Origin: Amanita rubescens
Lineage: Eukaryota; Basidiomycota; Agaricomycetes; Agaricales; Amanitaceae
Direction of reading: 5' to 3'
Assembly: GCA_015039365.1 (NCBI GenBank)
Contig: WION01000442.1
Location: 1 to 43,578, forward strand
Length of the DNA stretch: 43,578 bases
The first letter of the stretch is position 1. Every line of letters begins with the position of its first letter. Positions 22,730 through 33,310 of the stretch are shown here, one piece after another. The notes under the pieces were generated by a model. The model was not told the origin of the DNA and ran no database searches. It was given only the letters and a program-made list of their open reading frames with translations. The position numbers and the translations under genes are program-made.

Positions 22730-23770
22730 TATTACAATTAGCGGCTAGAAAAGCGGGATATGGCGATAATACCGTTTCGGAGGATCATCCCTGAAGGAGC
22801 TAAATCCAGACTTCGAAACCTGAACGGTAGTACTAATTTTGACCGACAGATGAGTGGAGTCGGCGCACTAACTGCTGTCCGTTGCCGGTGTAACAACGAA
22901 AGTGGAGGTGCAGTGTGCAACCTCCGACGTTCCGATGCGGCCGTGCGAGTTCGGCAGCACCAAAGGGTGCTCATCCACTTCGGTCGCACTCGTCGGGTGT
23001 CAGGAACGATGAACTCAAGTGAGGGGAAGTAAAACTTGTATATCAAACTAACTACGACATGACTATATACTGTATGCCTCGTGTACTACATGCGTCCGAT
23101 CCGAAACGGCTGAGTCCGACACGTCGGAGCTGTCGGAAGTTGTCGGAACTGTCGGAACGGGGTCCCGAGGTCGAGGGTTCGAGTCCGTGATGAGGTAGTG
23201 AGTACAACGTACCCGGAATCGGTACGTTACACCGGTACGCTTATTTTTAAACCATCCGGCCATATTGGCCACTTGCTTGAGCTACAGAGCACGATAGGGC
23301 GTCATCTTACGGCTGTCGACAATATCGGGTCTTGGCCCTGGGGTGTTTTGACGAATGTCCACTACGATGAACGGGCGCAACTAAGGCACATATTTCGGCA
23401 ACATGTCCGGCAGGACGTTCTTTGGGAGTTTCCAGGAGTGTGAGAGCCATGGCTATCAACCTCGTCTTGTAAAAAAATCGATTGCGCAATTTTCTTTGTT
23501 TTGTTGCCTAACCAAAACTGTCAGCGAAATTTAGTTTTCGAAACACGCCGCTGTTAGCGGTTGCGAGATCATCCCCTAACCTGCACAAAAACGTTCAGAG
23601 GTTGTTAACGTTGGTGACTCGGATATGTCTTGTTCTGCCTTCCAAACGCGCACATCCGTGTTCCCAGGAAATGCCGGCAAAAATCGATCATATCTATTAT
23701 CAAGGAAGAGTTAGCACAAGAATGGATCTAAAGGAATGACATACCGTGTGATCAGGATAGTCCGAAACAT
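22730..23770. other. No gene; contains a tRNA-like B box
   Basis: ORFs here (22738-23046, 23198-23443) have no family features. The notable item is the Pol III-like element listed separately at 23105-23190. Confidence 0.4.
23105..23190 (+). repeat. Pol III-type box A/box B remnant around a TGTCGGAA tandem repeat
   Basis: GGTTCGAGTCC (about 23174-23184) is a perfect RNA polymerase III box B. CGGCTGAGTCCG (about 23108-23119) resembles a box A. Between them lie about four copies of a 9-mer of the form TGTCGGAAC/GT. I cannot fold this into a tRNA, so it is more likely a tRNA-derived short interspersed element remnant than a tRNA gene. Confidence 0.35.
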
Positions 23771-23841
23771 TTTTAATACCTCGACTACGTTGACAGAAAC
23801 TCCTAGTTGTCTCATTCAAACGACGATTGCTGCGCGCGCAG
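23771..23841 (-). promoter_or_regulatory. Solitary promoter remnant (G) of the repeat-protein family
   Basis: The perfect palindrome CTGCGCGCGCAG (23830-23841), the block CTAGTTGTCTCAT (about 23802, exact in C near 22687) and a degenerate TACCTCGACTACGTTGACA (compare TACCTTTTCGACGACGTTACA) are in the order and spacing of member C's promoter. No ATGAAG-intron-signal module follows on the minus strand, so the gene body is gone. Confidence 0.6.
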
Positions 23842-24577
23842 TCCAATAATTATCCCCGATGCGGTCGAGAAGCTATGATTTGCCGTAAGGCCAGCGCAAC
23901 GTGCCAACTGACCATCGGCGGGGTAGTAATTTCGTGTTTTACTGCGGAAGCGCGACGATTAAGAGAGTGCGGTCAAGCGGAGAGCGTTCCACAGCATGGC
24001 TTGAATATTCTTGACGTGTTTTTCCAGGCCATTAGTGAGTACTAGTGAGCAGTATGTGACAGTGAGAATTGCTGGCGTGTCCAGTGATTAGTCATCCTCA
24101 CCATCGTGGGAGAGTAAACAAACGTGGCAGTGACGGAATGTTGATAACCGAAATGATCGAGGAAGGATCGTCGATCATCGATGTCATCGATCATCCCCGC
24201 CATATGTTGGGCACATTTCCAAAAATAGGAAAACTCGGTTACGGAACACCGCATGGACTACCTTTGGAGTTGGGCGGAGAGGTCGCGTAAATGAGTCAGG
24301 GAACCGCGTGTTATTCACGATCCACGCCAATCAAATGGGTCAGGATAAGTGCCATCGTTGTATGTGACCTTGTAGGACGCAAAAATAAAGATTGCTTCGA
24401 AAGAGACAGACGAAGCACCCGAGGATAAAACCGAGAGGTGTGATCGTCACACAGGCAGGTAGTCATGAACACAACAGGTAATGCACAATTATTTCCATCT
24501 CGCATACTCTGCATCAGACTACGTGAAAAAGACAACGAAGTAGTAAGTGTTCTATATGATGCGACCACTCCAGTACT
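23842..24577. other. No gene recognised
   Basis: Short ORFs at 23827-24568 show no family features. A local GATC/ATCGAT-rich stretch lies at 24165-24200. Nothing else is visible. Confidence 0.4.
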
Positions 24578-25004
24578 CTAGTTCTTGCAAGAGTCATTTT
24601 GGCCAAGGTCACAAGTCTTTCCATCCTGCTGGCAGGTATAGAGGTTGCCAACAATACAATTGTCGGGGTTGCCCACGGTACCGCAGAAATTACGTGGCGA
24701 TCCGTTGCACGTGCAAGCAGACTGAACGCATTGCTACAATCGACTCAGAACTCATATCACGAGGGTGAGCAATTGATTCTTACATCATTAGTGGTACCAG
24801 TGTTGGGATTCTGGTTGGTAGTAGTTTTGCCGGACCCTTGGTTCTGGGCGGGGGTATTGGGGTTTGGGTTCTGGGTTTGTACCCCGGCGGCGGCGGCGAC
24901 ACCAACGAGGGCGAGCGCAATGATGCTACCGAATGCAGTGAACTGAACAAATGCGTGAGTTGACTATGGTCATATAAAGTTTACAGCAGGAGCTGTACCT
25001 TCAT
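24578..25004 (-). CDS. Family member D: small secreted cysteine-rich protein, 102 aa
   Basis: Three exons: 25004-24999 (ATGAAG), 24942-24784 and 24721-24578; introns of 56 and 62 bp, both phase 0. The signal peptide is MKFTAFGSIIALALVGVAAA. A short linker rich in Asn, Gln, Pro and Thr follows (VQTQNPNPNTPAQNQ and GKTTTNQNPNT), then a 47-residue domain with seven cysteines: ACTCNGSPRNFCG, NCIVGNLYTC and GKTCDLGQNDSC. The same pattern is in member E, so this is a real conserved domain. It vaguely resembles Cys-rich extracellular modules of fungal wall-binding proteins (FCG..C..LYTC), but I cannot name a family. An odd Cys count suggests dimerisation or a missing partner. By size and Cys content it fits effector-like small secreted proteins of fungi. 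Confidence 0.8.
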
Positions 25005-25082
25005 TGTTTTATAGTGAGTAAGGTTGAGAAGTCGAGTTCGAAGTCGAGGAAAGGTGTTTTGGTGAGGACTGAGGGTAAATCG

Positions 25083-25190
25083 AGGCCTCTTTATACCTCC
25101 CCGCCCGATACATGCGTCAAGCTACATCGACCACCATTCCTCGTGATCTCTTCCAAAACAAGAAAAAAACGGCATTCGCTGCGCCCGCAG
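25083..25190 (-). promoter_or_regulatory. Promoter of member D
   Basis: On the minus strand, CTGCGGGCGCAG (25190-25179), identical to that of member C, is followed by GGTATAAAGAGGCC (25097-25084) about 80-90 bp before the ATG. The TTTTCGACGACG element between them is lost, replaced by CCCCGCCCG. Confidence 0.72.
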
Positions 25191-27015
25191 TCCCGAGGAG
25201 GGACTACTATCATAATTAGGCGTAAGAGAATAAATTCGGTAATGTGTGGTAATGCGTGGAGACCGGAGGTTTGAAAGTCGATCGTTGACACGTGGTATGA
25301 AGTACCGTATACAACTGTAGGCTTTTGGAATTGGTGGTAGATGGCATAGTGTCGACGTGTCGTGTGAGTGGATCATAGCCGGGGGCGACCGACCACCTGG
25401 ATATGTTTGAGTGTCCTTTACGATGACAAAATGTTTGTTGCGGCATTACTTAAGTCTGAAAGGATATGCTCTCCGGGATCCTTGTGAGGTGTAAGCATGA
25501 CGCTATAATGGGCGACCTTGGCTGTGAGCTTGGTCTTGCGACAAATCTCTTCGCTGTTTTGCAGCACGGTTGGCCGCTTGTAGGAGAAGTGAACCGGGCG
25601 CAAACTTTCCTCCGATATGCTCCTGGTCCATTAGGAAATGTACACTTCTCATCTAAATGTCAGGGTGGTCAGTCACCAGGGGCGAAAAAGTGACACAAAC
25701 CATCTATAGATGCTGCCATTTGTTAAGATGCTGCGGCTCTGATGCAGATAAACATACCTTAGGTAAAGCCCTTTTGGTGAAACCATCGCGTTGCTACATG
25801 TCAACTGTCCGAGTGGCCCACGTGGCCAGAGCAGAGATGAAATGGACTGCGGACACACTCATATCACCCTCAAGCGCTCAGCAAAGTTCGGTTGTGTCGC
25901 CCGTGAGTTAGCCTGCTTCTCTCCGGATCTTCATTTGTTCCCTGTCGCCCGCTACTTTACTCCAATAGCTGGTTTCCTTCCATGCCTCGAGTCGCGTGAT
26001 GGCCGGTTGGGAAATAAAGCACCAATCACTGGCATGGCACTAGGAGAGAATGAAATCAACGCTTCACCGCCATCCGCATAAATTGAGTCATGTTCGGCCA
26101 TTGCCAAATACAGCATACTTTCCCACCCGCACCGGAGAGCGAACAGCACTTGGTTAGAGTTCACGCGCTCTAATTCCGGGGTGGCGACGCGTTCGAGCTC
26201 GGGGACGATCTCACCAAAAGTGAGGTGGACGTCTGCAGGTCCCATCGACTGACGGCTCAGAGACGAGCCATTTAACATGTTCCGCCCAGCGTACTACGTG
26301 AACGAGAGGAGAACAGTATGGAAAGAAGCGAGGAACGCTGTGTGAGACCCGGTAAGCCCTGCTTCCTCTATTACTTCATATCTGATGGGCTACATCATAT
26401 AGGCATATAGGCACAGTTGATGGACATTGAAGAGAGGAATTGACCTAAAGACGACGGGGACACCACCAGAGGCAAGTGCATATCGCTCGTTTACGACTCT
26501 AAGTCGCATTTCATCAATCTAACATTTATTGACCAATGACCAGCCGTGGAGAGTATCGCAAAGAGAGCGCAATGCATCGAATCCACTACGTATTCGCATT
26601 TTGGTGGCATGGCAGCATGTCCTACGCTCATCGTATGCGCGAACGCAAGGGTTGTTGCTGCCACTGGCGGCGGCGCTTGCGGCAGCCTTGAATGGAGAGG
26701 CAGTATCATGGATCGGTTTAGGGTAGGAGTGGGAGTAGCAGCTTAATGTTCACGCTGGTTCACGACGGGCCACGGTGGGTCACGGGAGTCGTTGTGTCGT
26801 TTATGTCGATATGGACCGTGCCACAAGCTTCTGAGGCTGCCGTAAATTTTGGTTCTAAAATGAACGCTTTACGAGCCATGCGCAATCATCTGTCTCAAAT
26901 TGTCCAATCTCGATACGTCGTACTACGGGGAACAAAATATGGGTACATCACACTACAGGGAACGCACAACAGAACGGAACATAGAACAAATTTCACACGA
27001 CAACAACTTCAAAGC
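25191..27015. other. No gene recognised; contains one dispersed repeat copy
   Basis: ORFs on both strands (25216-26709) are short and lack family features. The only supportable element is the dispersed repeat at 25985-26170. The plus-strand ORF 26746-27516 is mostly the complement of member E. Confidence 0.45.
25985..26170 (+). repeat. Dispersed repeat, copy 1
   Basis: It shares GGCACTAGGAGAGAA, GCCATTGCC/GCCATCCC, CGGAGAGYGARCAGCAC and GCTTGGT-type words in the same order with 33850-34030. Copies are diverged and differ by an indel of about 30 bp in the middle. No ORF is conserved between them, so this is probably an old non-coding transposon fragment. Confidence 0.55.
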
Positions 27016-27610
27016 TCAGTACCTCCTGCAAGTGAACTTGAAACCAAGGTCACAAGTCTCTCCACCTCTGAGACATTCGTAGAGGTGATCTTTAATACAA
27101 TGTTCGAAGCGGGGTTCGAAGCGGGTTTCCTGATGGCCGCAGAATTCGTGCGGCCTTCCATCGCATCTGCAACTGGACCTCACGCACTACAACCACATAT
27201 TAAAAATCAAATCACGGGCATAGTTGAGCTATTCTTACGTGTTTGGGAAAGCCAGGGTGTCCAGGAAAGCCTGGAGGGCCGGGATGTCCGGGTCCAGGAG
27301 GGCCTGGGGGGCCGGGATGACCAGGGCCAGGAGGGCCAGGAGGGCCTGGGGGGCCGGGATGACCGGGGCCAGGGGGGCCTGGAGGGCCGGGATGACCAGG
27401 GCCAGGGCCGGGAGGGCCGGGGTGGCCGGGTCCACCGGGGCCGGGAGGGCCAGGAGGGCCAGGCGGGAAGGGTTCACGGGCCGCAATGGGACCAGCGGCG
27501 GCTGCGACGCCGATGAGAGCAAGAGCAATGACGCTACTGAAAGCAGTAATCTAGGCAAATGCGTAAGTTTACGACTGTCATAAAGGTTACGGCATGGACT
27601 CTACCTTCAT
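27016..27610 (-). CDS. Family member E: secreted collagen-like protein with cysteine-rich domain, 162 aa
   Basis: Three exons: 27610-27605 (ATGAAG), 27550-27239 and 27186-27016; introns of 54 and 52 bp, phase 0, at the same positions as in D. The signal peptide is MKITAFSSVIALALIGVAAA. Residues about 31-106 are a Gly/Pro tract with PGPPGPPGPGHPGPPG units and regular His, collagen-like though the G-X-Y register slips at each PGPGH. The last exon is a Cys-rich domain homologous to D: SCRCDGRPHEFCG, HCIKDHLYEC and GETCDLGFKFTC, eight Cys, with a longer loop (RFEPRFEH) after FCG. The model predicts a short rod capped by a disulfide-bonded head, outside the cell. Role unknown. Confidence 0.82.
27240..27460 (-). 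repeat. Collagen-like Gly-Pro tandem repeat in member E
   Basis: The plus strand alternates GGGCCTGG, GGCCGGGATG and CCAGG words; on the coding strand these are GGCCCTCCT/GGCCATCCC codons. Slippage is by whole codons, so the frame is preserved. Confidence 0.75.
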
Positions 27611-27680
27611 TGTTATGAGAAGTTGAGGATTCGAATTCAACACAGAGGCAAGAAATTTGTCTGTTGAGTGAAGCCGAACC

Positions 27681-27780
27681 AAGGCCTCTTTATAGCTTTT
27701 CGACGACGTTGCACAGAATGAATATGTGATGGTGATTCCTAACTTCCTCGTTCGAGAAACGGTATGTCTTGCGGCCGCTG
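27681..27780 (-). promoter_or_regulatory. Promoter of member E
   Basis: On the minus strand, CAGCGGCCGCAAG (27780-27768) is a degenerate form of the upstream palindrome. The ACGTCGTCGAAAAGC block and CTATAAAGAGGCC (about 27694-27682) follow, with TATA about 80 bp before the ATG. Confidence 0.68.
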
Positions 27781-30700
27781 GGGACTATTTTGATGGTTCA
27801 ACCACTAAGGGCGTCAGGAGGTGCTCGTGTTTGCCTCAAAGCATATGCGATCACTATCATGCCTTGATGCAGTAAAACGTGAACCCTGTGTTCCTGGGAA
27901 GCCCCGCCAACAACAGAATCGGCTTAGATTGAATTTCAATGTTCAATGTTTATAGGAACGTGCAGCAGTGAGTCAATACCCGCACGCGGGCAAATGTCAA
28001 GCCATCAGCTCATTTTCGCATTTCAGCGAGGCAGAACGAGATGGTTAGAGGATATTGACTTACGATTGAGTGCAAAATTATCATTCTCCATATTTACGTG
28101 AATTAAGCCCGTGATGGTCAGCCGCTGTTCTCCATTCGATGAAAGGGTTACGGGTTTACGCGGGGGTTGATACGAATCGTCAGGATTTGAGAATGGAGAT
28201 GTGAGATCGACGCTATGCTAAATAGTATGGACACTGTGAACAGGTTTTATGACAGGAGACATGCGAGGAGCGCTTGGGCTGTGTTCTGGCTCGTAGTAAG
28301 GGCTGCGTGACCAGGACATGTTAAACCCTATTATATTTTTTTGTTGTGAGTCCTTCAAGGCGGTGAAACAGGAAAGTCCGTTGGCTCACCAGTTCCTTTC
28401 TTTCGGCGTCCTTAGATCGCTATTATGTCGAGAGAAGTCGCGCTCGACAGGAGTTAATTTTTTTGTTCCCTTTATGAGTTCGGATGCTCGTATACACGAT
28501 TTGTCCTACGCTATTTCGCCAGGCATGACAGCGCCACATACCACTAGGGCGCCTGGAGCCTTTCTAGCCTTGAAGGAGCTATATGAATTTTGCATCGCAT
28601 GACCGGCGTGACTATACTTGAAGTTGTCGACAGCATGTAATGCTGATCACCGATCATGATGCTAAAATACATGGATCACGGGAATGGCACGATGACCAAA
28701 TTCGATAATGACTCGCATGGTGGTTTTGCAACAGATTAGATAATTTTCGAGCACGTCTTCACAGCTTGTCAAAATTTACCGCAAAATATATCTCCACAAC
28801 GAACATAATAACGGGAGAAGAAGTTGCGATTATAGAAGTCCTCAGCAAATCATTGATGCCAAGTAACTTTCCGAGGAACCGGATCTCGGCCGCCTCGAGT
28901 ACATAAGGTGTTGTTATGTAATCTGCACTAAGATTGATTTGTGTCAATAACGGCGCAAGGTCATATTTTCGACTGACCTGGGCCCAACGGACTAGTCTTT
29001 GTGGGCCGATCCCAAGAGAGACTTGCCGCAGGTACAACGTTTTCAAATATCCATTAGATTCCAACAAAGATGCGGGGAAGTATCACTTGCTTATTTCCAT
29101 GCTGATGTTTGGAACTTTAAAGCATACCCCTTTTTGCGCCGCCAACCTTTATACGGATGCCTTGCTTCTTGAACCGGAAATTGCACCAACTAAATCGAGT
29201 CAAATGCTGTGGTGTGAACGCCCTTTTGTCGCCTTAAACCGACTGCTAGCCGCCAACCCTAATAACATTATTCAAGCTAGCGGCACCGAGATATGTTTTT
29301 CCACAGCGTCGACTACAGTGTGGGAGTAGATGCAGGAGGAAGATGGTCACAGTGAAAGGGTATCTTACTCATTGGACAGCCATGGTGCAGTGCGTCGTGT
29401 TGAGAACGTTTAGCTTCTAGTTTTGGAACTTGTCCGCCTGAATCAATTATGGAAAGAAAGACAAGTTTGTCCCATCCCCTGATCGTGCCCGATATTAATG
29501 CCCTGCGTTTCCTGTATGATATGGTTTAGTCTTTCCTAAGACGGGCTTTGTGGTCTATGCGGATGGAGCTAAGGTCGCAAAAGACCCTCGAGTCTTTCCT
29601 CAACGAAGCGAAATGGGACCGTGCGGATACTGACGTCGAGAGCCTCTCAAAATTTCTCCCTTGACGATCCCTTCTGCCTCGTGAACCAGCCATCGAGTAT
29701 CACCACAAGGACAGGTCGGAAGGTGAGATGGGTTGGCTCGTCCTCTCCGCCCTCCAAGTTCCTAGCTTACAGGTCATTCGTTTTCCCGGGAAACGCGAGA
29801 ACATGCCGATCAATGTCCATGACAAGGCAGCTCATTCTTATTCGGAATCTTCGGTTGACATCCGTTTCAGAATGCCTTCAAGTTCTCCCGAGAAGGTTGA
29901 CGAACTAGCGAAAAAATGGAAATATGAATGGATGACAGAGGTAAAATCTAGGCTTTGGGAAGATTTCAGTGATCATCTTTGCCAATGTTATACAGTGATC
30001 GGCGACTGTACAGGCCCAGCCGAGAGTTTGTGTTCGGCACATCTGGTAAACGGATCACTAGGCGAGAATGGTTTGCGGTTGGCATGGAGGACAGCGACAT
30101 CGCCATGAAACGCCCGGTTGTTTCCCGTCCCAGGTATCATGACCATCAGCACCCAAAATGTTATACACGAAAGGGATGGTCACGACCATAACAGCCGGTG
30201 GCATTGAAAGCGATAGTATCGGAAGACTTTGATGGAAGATGCCAACGTGCCTGAAATGAGGCAACTCGGGGTTGATTGATGTGCATTTACTCGCTAAGAG
30301 TGAAGGGAGAGCCCCGTCACTCTGACGAAGGAAGGAAGGTGGGTAAAGGAGTCGCTGTGGGCCAAGAATGCGGCTTTAGTCAACGATGTTTTTACGGGGT
30401 GTTTGATATTAACGTACAGGTTTCAGCCTTTCACTTTCATAACTCTGAGCAACGCATTTATAAAAAACAACCCGCTGACATCGCTAGCGATTTGAAAGAA
30501 CTGCCTGGCGTGGGGCCCAAGTGCAACCATTTCGCTGTACCGTTAAATTGCGACTGTGATTGAAGCAACTGATTCTGTACTTTTCAACCACATACGTGGA
30601 AGATGCTAGCCCACTCTGTAGCCCCACAGTCGGTACAGTGAAGACATCAACTGATGGAACCATTCTGGACGAAATCCAGAGGGATGGTCAAGAAAGGCGA

Positions 30701-31600
30701 ACGAGAAGAATATGCGACATACACTGCGCAGCGGATGAAAACTACGAGATGACATCACACGCCTCGTGTAAGTGTTAGAGGGAGATAGGATACCATCTTG
30801 CGGAAATGAGACACGTGGACTTGAGGTTGAGCGCTAGGTGATGTTGACGCGTCGGAATACGACGATGACAGGTGTTTTTGAAGGGCGTAATGCAGGGATC
30901 TACACGAAGTCAATACGCGACAGAAAAAAGGACGATTGTAGAATAACACATACTCAAAGCGCTTTTGCCTTATAACCTAGTCAAAAATTCGACCTGCACG
31001 CAGATCGAACAGGGATGGCACTGCATTGCCCTTTTTAAGTATTTTGAGCGTCGCGTTCTCCACCAACGAGGTTGATAAGATCATATCGAGGGCTGAACGA
31101 CGCATTAGTTAACATAGCGCCCATAATATAACATTTCTGGATGCTTAACTGTTCGTTTCTTCTGCGGAGGCGGAGAAGACATGTGCGCCGTGGGAATTTA
31201 AAAAATTCAGCCTTGATCCGATACTATGACGGTCAGTTACTTCTCGGAAGAATTTTAAACGTGCTTTGGTTCGACTCGAAAGTCTTAAGCCCGGGACCCA
31301 CGACAAGGAAGCACGAGGAGATAACCCCTTTCCCGGGAAAAAGGAAACACGCACCTTAACACCTTCAAGGAGACGTAACTAAAAGAAGAGTCAAGAGAGA
31401 GACGGTTGAAACAAGGTGTGCAAATTGAAACATTGGGGTCAGGAAACCGCGAGCAGCGAGTAGTTTGGCTAGGACTCTCACTGTCCACCATCTCCATCAT
31501 TCCCTCTTGACGAAAAAAGAAGAAAAAAGAAGAAGAAAAAATGAAACCTACCGATCTGGGTACGAGTCACTTGCTTTGCCGTCATCCTCGTATGTTCTAG
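27781..31600. other. About 3.8 kb with gene relics only
   Basis: 28759-29067 (minus) has protein-like composition (VRWAQVSRKYDLAPLLTQI) that may be part of an F-box-type protein. 29458-30110 (plus) reads as broken pieces (LIVPDINALRFLYDMV, DELAKKWKYEWMTEVKSRLW) in shifting frames with stops, and is probably a decayed LRR/F-box-like gene. The rest (30110-31600) shows no coding sense and no recognisable element. Confidence 0.4.
29458..30110 (+). pseudogene. Probable decayed gene, family uncertain
   Basis: Segments with ordinary protein composition appear in order but in different frames. HPLIVPDINALRFLYDMV is followed by a stop and SFLRRALWSMRMELRSQKTL; then LVLSALQVPSLQVIRFPGK and a charged region with AKKWKYEWMTEVKSRLWEDF. 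The Leu-rich phrasing resembles C-terminal halves of mushroom F-box/LRR proteins. No complete model can be made. Confidence 0.3.
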
Positions 31601-31677
31601 ATATCGATGTAATCTAGGAACTTTAGATGTTCAGGGGGAGCAAGAAGAGACAGGAAATGAAAGGAACCTCCGCTCCT

Positions 31678-33310
31678 GATGATGGTCGCCCGCCGTGGCT
31701 TGCCGTTCCCCATGGATTCGAGAGAACACCTGCGACAGTGGAGACGTCAAGGATCAAGGGGAACGAGAAAAGAAATCGATTGTCTTGACCCGTCGTCGCC
31801 CACCGGTCTTGACGTTCGCCCGTGAAAACCAGCAACGTTGACAACAGAGACGCAGGAACGAAATGAAAAATAAACGCCCATTCTTCATTGACTTCATAGT
31901 CGACCGCTCCGGCTTGATGTTCGCCCGTGAAGAGGGGCAACCCCCGGCTCTGATGGAGACATCAACTACGAAAATAGCGAAGAAAGAAGGGAACGAAATA
32001 AAATTTGTTCATCTCGTGTCGAATCTTCTGCCCGTCGCCGCCCGCCTGATTTAACGTTCGCCAATGGGAACCTGTGGGTATCAGCGTTGTTGATGAAAAG
32101 TCCGATTGAAAAAGGAAAAAAAAGGGAGAGAGAGAGAAAGAAGAAAGTACGAAACCACATTGAAGCGTTTTTTTATGTTTTTAACTTTTTTTTTCCTTTT
32201 CCCTTTTTCCGTTTTTTTAAAAGATTTTATGCGCATATGGGTATATGGGGATCGTCCGCCTGGAGTTGACGTCCGTCCATCTAGGGAAGCCGAGCAAGGA
32301 AGCAGCCAAAGAGAAAGAGAGAGCAATCCAGATATGGGTTTTCTTTGCACTTTAGACTTTTTTTTGTTTTTTGTTTTCATGAAAGCGAGCAATGGAATCA
32401 GAGACGAGAGACGAGAAAGGTGCGCCAGCGCTCTAGATGGTTTCGGGTTTTCATTTTGACCGTTGTTTAGTGAATTGACCAACAGCCAGAGCCAGGGGGA
32501 GAACAGAAGCAGCCGCAGAGGGAAACGGATCCAGAGGAACAGAAATTATTACTTTAAGGCCAGGCCAGGCCGCGGCGACGAAGGATTTGGACGTTACGTC
32601 GATGGAGAAGAAATGAACCACGCATCTTTCTTCGTCTGTCCCCCGCGGCATATTCTCGGATCTTTATTCGTTTCGCCGTCGCCCGCCTCACTTGATGTTC
32701 GCCCGCAAGCTTAAATTGTCAGCCGTGAAAGCGGGAAGAGGGACAATGCGGATTGAAATTGAAGAGAGGGAAGAAGAAAGGATAGCGAATGACCTACATC
32801 GCCGTATCGGCAAATCGCATTCTTGATTCGTGGCACACTGCCGCCCGCCCCGCTTGATATTCGCCCGTAAAGTCAAGAAGAAAGATCTGCAACCAGCGAG
32901 ATGAGAGACGAGAGAGGTGTGCCAGCGCTCTCGACTCTTTTCGGGCCTATCCTCTGCTACGATCTATCCAGCGCCTGCTTTTTCGTGGATTTTGATTGGT
33001 GTCCTCGCCGCCCGCGTCGCCTGACGTTCGCCCGTGAGCTACAAGAATCAGCCATAGAAAGGACAATGCAGAGCATGGACAAAATCGAAGAAAGAAGAAA
33101 ATAGGACCCACGCATTTCCGTATCGGAAAATTTGTTGTGGCACTGTCACCCCCCCAGCTTGATGTTCGCCCGTAAAGCCGAAAGAAATATCTTTACCAAT
33201 GGAGACGTCAACGGCAGAAGTCAAGGAGATCATGAAAAGAGACGAAATCTGCCATCTTCCATTGCGTAACGATTCCTCTTCCCCTCATCGCCCGTTGGCT
33301 TGACGTTCGC
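31678..33310 (+). repeat. Irregular repeat array with core CTTGATGTTCGCCCGT
   Basis: The core, often preceded by CGCCCGCC and followed by GAA or AAAG, recurs near 31808, 31914, 32690, 32850, 33023, 33160 and 33298, with degenerate copies near 31690 and 32052. Spacing is irregular (about 100-600 bp). Between copies lie purine-rich runs of GAAGAAAGA type. No ORF is conserved. It is probably a nest of degraded repeats. Confidence 0.6.
32040..32440 (+). repeat. ~400-bp direct duplication, copy 1
   Basis: It shares, in the same order, TGTGGGTATCAGC, AAAAGTCCGATTGAAA, GAAGAAAGTACGAAACC, a T-rich run, TTTTATGCGCATATGGGTATATG, CGTCCGCCTGGAGTTG, CGTCCGTC and GCGCCAGCGCTCTAG with 33285-33665. Confidence 0.75.

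Noticed and set aside
23105..23190. Functional tRNA gene
   Set aside because: Box B is perfect but acceptor and anticodon stems cannot be paired, and a tandem repeat fills the middle.
26746..27516. Plus-strand ORF of 256 codons with Gly/Arg/Gln repeats
   Set aside because: It runs across exons and intron of member E on the opposite strand; its repeats are the complement of the Gly-Pro tract.
31678..33310. CRISPR-like array
   Set aside because: Repeat units are unequal, spacing is irregular and the genome is eukaryotic.
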